From JBJSXF01 sp046086225 (lineage in GTDB: Bacteria; Actinomycetota; Acidimicrobiia; IMCC26256; PALSA-610), in assembly GCA_046086225.1 (NCBI GenBank), contig JBJSXF010000113.1, forward strand, positions 1-9,500: a stretch of 9,500 nt of DNA, given 5' to 3'. Below the pieces are notes generated by a model. The model searched no databases and was not told where the DNA came from. It saw only the letters and a program-made list of their open reading frames with translations. Below, piece after piece: positions 5,922 to 9,500 of this stretch. Position 1 is the first letter of the stretch, and each line of letters opens with the position of its first letter. Position numbers and translations under genes: made by a program.

Positions 5922-7057
5922 GCGAGGCCACCGAACCCGGTCTCGGGGTGGATCCGGACGCCGGGATCCGTGTCGCGGTGGCGCTCTCGCAGGCGGTCCG
6001 GGCGGCCGGCGTGCCGGTGTCCACCGGATCGTCGGTCGTGCTCGCCGACGCGCTGTCCCTGACGGGGCTCGGTGACCGGACGACCGTCTTCCGGGTCGGG
6101 CGGGCCGTGTGCTGCACCGACCGCGAGCACTACGCCGGATACGCCACTGCGTTCGCGGCGGTCTTCGGTGATGCGGAGGCGGCAAGCACCGAGACCGGGC
6201 CGGCCGCGGCGGCCGCGCTCGGATTCGACGGGGCGGATCCCGAGGACCCCGGTGCGCGCCCGGAGACGGCGGCGGGCGAGACGCTCGCGGTCCGCTGGAG
6301 TCGGGCCGAAGTCCTGCGCACCCGGGACTTCGCCGACTACTCGCCCGCCGATCTGGCCGAGGCCCGGAGGCTCATGGCGCGACTCGCGTCGGCCGGCGCG
6401 ACCCGGCGCACTGCACGTCTCGTTCCGGCATCCGGGGTGACCCGCCGCCCCGATCTCCGCCGGACCGCGCGGCGCGCGCTCCGCACGGGCGGTGAAGCCG
6501 TGCGCCCCGCCCACCGGGAGCGATCGGAGCGGCCGCGGCGGCTCGTCCTGCTCCTCGACGTGAGTGGTTCCATGGAGCCCTACGCCCGGGCCTACGTGCA
6601 GTTCCTCCAGGCGGCGGTCGCCGGTCGTCGCGAGGTCGAGGCTTTCGCCGTCGGCACCCGCCTCACCCGGATCACCCGCGAACTCGCCGGCCGTGATCCC
6701 GACGCCGCCGTGGTTGCCGCCGCCCGCCGTGTCGTCGACTGGTCGGGGGGCACGCGCCTCGGCGACGGCATCCGCCGGTTCAACGACGAGTGGGGGATTC
6801 GCGGGGTGGCCCGCGGTGCGGTCGTCGTCGTGGTCTCCGACGGCTGGGATCGGGGTGACCCCGAGCGGCTCGGTTCCGAGCTGGCTCGGCTGAAGCGCGT
6901 CGCCCACCGGATCATCTGGGTGAACCCGCTCCGGGCCACTCCGGGATTCGCGCCGCTCGCCGGGGGTATGGCTGCGGCGCTGCCGCACGTCGACGCGCTC
7001 GTCGCGGGCCACAGCCTCGAGGCGCTCGAGTCCGTGGTGGCGGAGATCGGCCGATGA
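5918..7057 (+). CDS. coxE: CoxE-like VWA domain protein
   Basis: This is a 379-residue protein without a signal peptide or membrane helix. The first 200 residues are the helical CoxE N-region, including LSQAVRAAGVPVSTG and a variable Ala/Glu-rich stretch near 90-125. The VWA domain follows, with MIDAS motif DVSGSM at 214-219, the Thr of GGTRLGDG, and Asp308 in VVSDGWDRGD. All metal-site elements are intact. CoxE partners CoxD: the AAA+ ring and the VWA adaptor are thought to remodel the apo molybdenum hydroxylase so its active site can be completed. GTG 5918 overlaps the coxD-like stop as GTGA, with GGGA 7 bases upstream, implying translational coupling. A frame open much further upstream is an out-of-frame reading of the coxD-like gene and was not used. 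Confidence 0.88.
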   Translation: MSEATEPGLGVDPDAGIRVAVALSQAVRAAGVPVSTGSSVVLADALSLTGLGDRTTVFRVGRAVCCTDREHYAGYATAFAAVFGDAEAASTETGPAAAAALGFDGADPEDPGARPETAAGETLAVRWSRAEVLRTRDFADYSPADLAEARRLMARLASAGATRRTARLVPASGVTRRPDLRRTARRALRTGGEAVRPAHRERSERPRRLVLLLDVSGSMEPYARAYVQFLQAAVAGRREVEAFAVGTRLTRITRELAGRDPDAAVVAAARRVVDWSGGTRLGDGIRRFNDEWGIRGVARGAVVVVVSDGWDRGDPERLGSELARLKRVAHRIIWVNPLRATPGFAPLAGGMAAALPHVDALVAGHSLEALESVVAEIGR

Positions 7058-7076
7058 TGGGGATCGGAGCCGACGG

Positions 7077-7394
7077 GTGAGGGAGATCCTCGACGACATC
7101 GACCGTTGGCGCACCGCCGGGCTCCGAGTCGCGGTCGCCCGGGTCGTGGCGACCGAGGGGTCGAGTCCTCGCGAGCCGGGCGCCGCAATGGCCGTGAGTG
7201 AGACGGGGGAGGTCGCCGGGTCGGTTTCGGGCGGCTGCGTCGAAGGTGCCGTGGTTGCCGAGGCGCTGGCGGTGCTCGCGGGCGAGCGCCCGGCGGGGCT
7301 GGTGTCATTCGGCTATTCCGACGACGAGGCCTTCACCGTCGGGCTCACCTGTGGGGGCACGATCCGGCTCTTCGTCGAGGCGCTCGACTGGTGA
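7077..7394 (+). CDS. XdhC/CoxI N-terminal domain protein (short)
   Basis: This is a 105-residue protein equal to the N-terminal XdhC_CoxI domain alone. It has VVATEGSSPREPGAAMAV at 23-40, GSVSGGCVEGAVV at 48-60 with Cys54, and VGLTCGGTIRLFVE at 88-101 with Cys92. XdhC proteins bind molybdenum cofactor and protect or sulfurate it before insertion into xanthine dehydrogenase-family enzymes; the conserved cysteines are candidate ligands. The Rossmann half found in full-length XdhC is missing here but is present in the next gene, so the two may form one functional unit. It starts at GTG 7077 with GGAG 7 bases upstream and lies 19 bp after the coxE-like gene. Confidence in the domain is high; its exact division of labour with the next protein is inference. 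Confidence 0.88.
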   Translation: MREILDDIDRWRTAGLRVAVARVVATEGSSPREPGAAMAVSETGEVAGSVSGGCVEGAVVAEALAVLAGERPAGLVSFGYSDDEAFTVGLTCGGTIRLFVEALDW

Positions 7395-7401
7395 ACGGTC
7401 G

Positions 7402-8184
7402 GTGACCCTCTACGACACGTTGCGGGATGCGCTCCGCGCCGGTGAACCGGTCGCGCTCGCGACGGTGATCGAGGGACCCGGCCTCGGCGGGAAGTTGCTG
7501 CTCGTGGCTGATGCCGCCGAACCGCTCGGGACGCTCGGTGATCCCGGGCTCGACCGGGTCGTCACCCGTGACGCCCGGGGCGGAATGGAGGCGGGGCTCG
7601 GTGCGCTCCGCCGGTACGGCCCCCACGGGGAAGCCCGAGCCGAGGACGTCCACGTCTTCATCGAGGTCTTCGCTCCGCCGCCCCGCATGGTGATCTTCGG
7701 AGCAGTCGATTTCACGGCGGCGCTCGCCCGGATCGCCAAGGTGCTCGGGTATCACGTGACGGTGTGCGACGCCCGGGCCGTCTTCGCGACGCCGCAGCGC
7801 TTCCCGATGGCCGATGCGGTGGTGAACGAATGGCCGGACCGTCTCCTCGCGGCCATCGGACCCGATCTCGGACCGCGGGACGCCGTCTGCGTTCTGACCC
7901 ACGACGCCAAGTTCGACGTGCCCGCGATCGTCGGCGCGGTCGCGACCCGGGTCGGGTACCTCGGCGCGATGGGCTCCCGCCGCACGCACGCCGCCCGGGA
8001 GGAGCGGCTCCGGGACGCCGGTCTCGACGACGCCGCCCTCGCCCGTATCCGTTCCCCGATCGGCCTCGATCTCGGAGCCCGCACGCCCGAGGAGACTGCC
8101 GTCTCGATCTGCGCCGAGATCATCGCGGCCCGAACCGGGCGCACGTCGGGTTCGCTGCGCGACGGCGTCGGCCCCATTCATTGA
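7402..8184 (+). CDS. XdhC/CoxF-like molybdenum cofactor maturation protein with Rossmann domain
   Basis: This is a 260-residue protein. Residues 1-90 look like a divergent XdhC N-domain (LRAGEPVALATVIEG, then GLGGKLLLVAD and LGTLGDPGLD), but the Cys-Gly-Gly loops of the preceding protein are absent. Residues 95-245 are the XdhC Rossmann domain: VIFGAVDFTAALA at 97-109, VCDARAVFATPQRFP at 121-135, LTHDAKFD at 165-172, YLGAMGSRRTH at 186-196 and the nearly invariant GLDLGARTPEE at 221-231. The dinucleotide loop reads GAVDFT, where canonical XdhC has GAGHVG, so the second and third glycines are replaced. This seems normal for the actinobacterial subgroup. It acts with the short XdhC, and with CoxD/CoxE, on a molybdenum hydroxylase. 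GTG 7402 lies 7 bp after the previous stop. Confidence 0.85.
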   Translation: MTLYDTLRDALRAGEPVALATVIEGPGLGGKLLLVADAAEPLGTLGDPGLDRVVTRDARGGMEAGLGALRRYGPHGEARAEDVHVFIEVFAPPPRMVIFGAVDFTAALARIAKVLGYHVTVCDARAVFATPQRFPMADAVVNEWPDRLLAAIGPDLGPRDAVCVLTHDAKFDVPAIVGAVATRVGYLGAMGSRRTHAAREERLRDAGLDDAALARIRSPIGLDLGARTPEETAVSICAEIIAARTGRTSGSLRDGVGPIH

Positions 8185-8186
8185 CC

Positions 8187-8194
8187 GGGAGGAG
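8187..8194 (+). promoter_or_regulatory. Strong Shine-Dalgarno (GGGAGGAG) for the atypical SDR
   Basis: GGGAGGAG ends 8 bases before ATG 8203. It is by far the strongest ribosome-binding site in the window and contrasts with the leaderless or weak sites of the other genes. It fixes the SDR start. Confidence 0.8.
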
Positions 8195-8202
8195 ACACGC
8201 TC

Positions 8203-8943
8203 ATGGATCTCGGAATCAGCGGCCGTCGGGCCGCCGTGGCCGGGGCATCACGGGGCCTCGGCTTCGGGGTGGCCGAGGCGCTGGCCGCCGAGGGAGTCGA
8301 AGTCGCGATCTGCGGCCGCGATCCCGATGCGTTGGCGGCCGCCGCCGAGCAGATCGGAGCCCATCCGGTCGTGGCCGATGTGTCGACGGCGGCGGGCGCG
8401 ATCGCGTTCGTCCGGGATGCGTCCGCTGCGCTCGGCGGTCCCCCCGACATCCTCGTCCCCAACGCGGGTGGACCGCCCCCGGGCGATTTCGCGCATACGA
8501 CCGTCGACCAGCATCTCGATGCGTTCGAGCTCAGCTGCCGGAGCGCCATCGCGATGTGTCACGAGGCCGTGCCGACGATGCAGGCGCAGGGCTGGGGTCG
8601 CGTCGTCGCGATCACGTCGATCGCGGTGCGTCAGCCGATCCCGCACTTGATCCTCTCGAACACGGCCCGGGCAGGCTTGACCGGCTTCCTCCGCACGCTG
8701 GCCCGGGAGGTGGCGGCCGACGGAGTGACCGTGAACTCCCTGCTCCCCGGGCTCCACGCCACCGAGCGGCTCCGGGCGCTCGGAGTCGACGGACCCGATG
8801 CCGCCGCCGGGATCCCGGCCGGCCGGCTGGGGCGGGCCGCCGAGTTCGGGGCGGTCGCTGCGTTCCTCTGCTCGGACGCGGCGGCCTACGTCACCGGGGT
8901 CGCGCTCCAGGTCGACGGCGGCGCCTACGGGGCGCTCCTGTGA
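8203..8943 (+). CDS. Atypical SDR-family protein lacking the catalytic Tyr and Lys
   Basis: This is a 246-residue short-chain dehydrogenase/reductase fold protein. The cofactor loop is AGASRGLG at 13-20, with NAG at 87-89 and the usual LCSDAAAYVTGVALQVDGG ending at 222-240. Ser139 (AITSIAV) is present. Counting the normal 13 residues from it lands on Ser152 rather than Tyr, and the Lys position (156) is Arg, so YxxxK is replaced by SNTAR. The protein is otherwise intact, so this is not decay; a subset of bacterial SDRs annotated as FabG-like shares an LSNxxR segment here. It may bind NAD(P) but use different chemistry, or none. It begins at ATG 8203 behind a strong Shine-Dalgarno, 18 bp after the XdhC gene, and its stop overlaps the next start as GTGA. 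Confidence 0.88.
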   Translation: MDLGISGRRAAVAGASRGLGFGVAEALAAEGVEVAICGRDPDALAAAAEQIGAHPVVADVSTAAGAIAFVRDASAALGGPPDILVPNAGGPPPGDFAHTTVDQHLDAFELSCRSAIAMCHEAVPTMQAQGWGRVVAITSIAVRQPIPHLILSNTARAGLTGFLRTLAREVAADGVTVNSLLPGLHATERLRALGVDGPDAAAGIPAGRLGRAAEFGAVAAFLCSDAAAYVTGVALQVDGGAYGALL

Positions 8944-9233
8944 TCCGGCACCTCGCGCTCCTCACGTTCGCGGAAGCGACGACCGACGAGCAGGTCCGCG
9001 CGATCGAGTCTGCGCTGGCCGGCCTGCCCGGCCGGATTCCCGAACTCGTCGCCTATACCTTCGGACGCGATCTGGCTATCGATGCCGGCAACGCGAGCTT
9101 CGCCGTGGTGGCCGAGGTCGCCGACGAGGAGGGATACGCCGCCTACCGCGACCATCCCGAGCACCAGCGGATCATCGCCGAGCTGATCCGCCCCGTGCTC
9201 GCGGCGCGGAGCGCGATCCAGGTGCGGATCTAG
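8940..9233 (+). CDS. Dabb (stress-responsive A/B barrel) family protein
   Basis: This is a 97-residue protein with the ferredoxin-like Dabb pattern. It opens with VIRHLALLTF, a conserved beta strand whose His4 is typical. A helix then leads to LPGRIPELVAYTFGRD, followed by FAVVAEVADEEGYAAYRDHPEHQRI with the YRDHPEH signature at 69-75. Dabb proteins form dimeric barrels; some are cyclases or other enzymes on polyketide or aromatic substrates, while many have unknown roles. GTG 8940 overlaps the SDR stop as GTGA, with GGGG 7 bases upstream, so the two are translationally coupled and probably act on the same compound. The frame is open back to 7764 inside the XdhC and SDR genes, but that extension is Arg-rich out-of-frame sequence. 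It is the last gene of the operon. Confidence 0.88.
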   Translation: MIRHLALLTFAEATTDEQVRAIESALAGLPGRIPELVAYTFGRDLAIDAGNASFAVVAEVADEEGYAAYRDHPEHQRIIAELIRPVLAARSAIQVRI

Positions 9234-9236
9234 CGT

Positions 9237-9422
9237 TCAGCCGATCGTGGCGATCGCGGTGGCCTTGGCCCAGCGGTAGTCGGGCTTGCCGGCCGGGGTG
9301 CGACTGACCGCCTCGACGAGCACGAGGTGCCGCGGCACCTTGTAGGCGGCGAGCGCGGTCCGGCAGTGCTCGGTCAGCTCACCGAGGGTCACGGCCGCGC
9401 CCGCCCGGGGAAAGCAGGTGCT
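9237..9422 (-). CDS. Acyl-CoA synthetase (AMP-binding), C-terminal fragment cut by a sequence junction
   Basis: The minus strand encodes the last roughly 60 residues of an ANL-superfamily acyl-CoA synthetase. It reads FPRAGAAVTLGELTEHCR, then AAYKVPRHLVLVEAVSRTPAGKPDYRWAK, then a short tail and TGA at 9237. RTPAGKPDYR is the A10 motif with the catalytic Lys of the C-terminal lid, and the YKVPRHLV-to-PDYRWAK arrangement is typical of actinobacterial FadD-type enzymes. These activate fatty or other carboxylic acids to CoA thioesters using ATP. The family pattern is lost just upstream of the FPRAG segment, and the frame meets a TAA at 9432-9434 in the A+T-rich tail. The rest of the gene is therefore absent from this sequence. 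It converges on the Dabb gene with a 3-bp gap. Confidence 0.75.
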   Translation of the reverse strand, partial: STCFPRAGAAVTLGELTEHCRTALAAYKVPRHLVLVEAVSRTPAGKPDYRWAKATAIATIG

Positions 9423-9500
9423 ACTGTAATTTTAAATAAACGAAAAAGTAGACATGTATGTGTAGCAATATGCAGTCTCAACATATGTCGAAGTCTAACG
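9423..9500. other. A+T-rich tail of foreign or chimeric composition
   Basis: From about 9421 the composition drops to 26 G or C in the last 80 bases (32%), against about 70% elsewhere. The change is sharp and falls inside the acyl-CoA synthetase reading frame. No terminal inverted repeat, target duplication, tRNA or known insertion-sequence end is recognisable. Plus-strand frame 3 is open for 26 codons to the edge but has no recognisable protein. An assembly chimera or the edge of an inserted element are the main readings. Confidence 0.75.

Noticed and set aside
4902..6185. Minus-strand frame of 427 codons opposite the coxD-like gene.
   Set aside because: It is antisense to an ATPase with intact Walker A, Walker B and sensor motifs, and its composition is that of a shadow frame.
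5864..7114. Minus-strand frame of 416 codons opposite the coxE-like gene.
   Set aside because: It is antisense to a VWA protein with a complete MIDAS; no domain is recognisable in it.
7764..8939. N-terminal extension of the Dabb protein, making a 489-residue fusion.
   Set aside because: The extension reads the XdhC and SDR genes out of frame; the Dabb domain is complete from GTG 8940.
9421..9500. A+T-rich tail as an insertion-sequence end, attachment site or promoter.
   Set aside because: No terminal inverted repeat, target duplication or recognised element sequence is visible; short palindromes such as ACATATGT are expected by chance in A+T-rich DNA.

Overview
The window is about 70% G+C almost throughout, uses GTG starts heavily, and packs its genes into tight operons and convergent pairs. 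Protein content points to an actinobacterium, most likely of class Acidimicrobiia or a related deep branch. The evidence is an HMG-CoA-synthase-like thiolase-fold protein, a small zinc-ribbon membrane protein, an acyltransferase-3/SGNH fusion, CoxD/CoxE with an actinobacterial-style XdhC pair, and several SDR enzymes. The taxonomic call is an inference from protein style, not from a marker gene.

Left part (1-2652). The N-terminus of an HMG-CoA-synthase-like protein runs off the left edge on the minus strand. Upstream of it, also on the minus strand, is a small two-helix membrane protein with two outward-facing cysteines. Divergent from that is a classical SDR oxidoreductase with all catalytic residues; the 143-bp gap between them holds a perfect 14-bp palindrome. 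Convergent to the SDR, 9 bp away, is a 370-residue protein that resembles the CrtC/lipocalin-like (DUF7064/7065-type) proteins.

Middle (2653-5033). A 77-residue zinc-ribbon plus one-helix protein on the plus strand converges on a long minus-strand OafA-type membrane acyltransferase fused through a Thr/Pro-rich linker to an SGNH esterase-like domain. A hairpin sits between the two stops.

Right part (5034-9233). A six-gene plus-strand operon reads coxD-like AAA+ ATPase, coxE-like VWA protein, a short XdhC N-domain protein, a longer XdhC Rossmann protein, an atypical SDR and a Dabb-family protein. Two gene pairs overlap as GTGA. The first four genes are the maturation and sulfuration machinery for a molybdenum hydroxylase of the CO dehydrogenase/xanthine dehydrogenase family, but no large, medium or small structural subunit lies in the window. 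The SDR lacks the family's Tyr and Lys.

Right edge (9237-9500). The C-terminus of an acyl-CoA synthetase starts on the minus strand, 3 bp from the Dabb stop. At about 9420 the sequence changes abruptly to 32% G+C for the last 80 bases, which closes the synthetase frame with a stop. This looks like a chimeric junction (assembly artefact or insertion boundary). Several genes on both strands have a TANNNT hexamer 6-8 bases before the start codon, which suggests leaderless transcription. No rRNA, tRNA, CRISPR or recognisable insertion sequence was seen.
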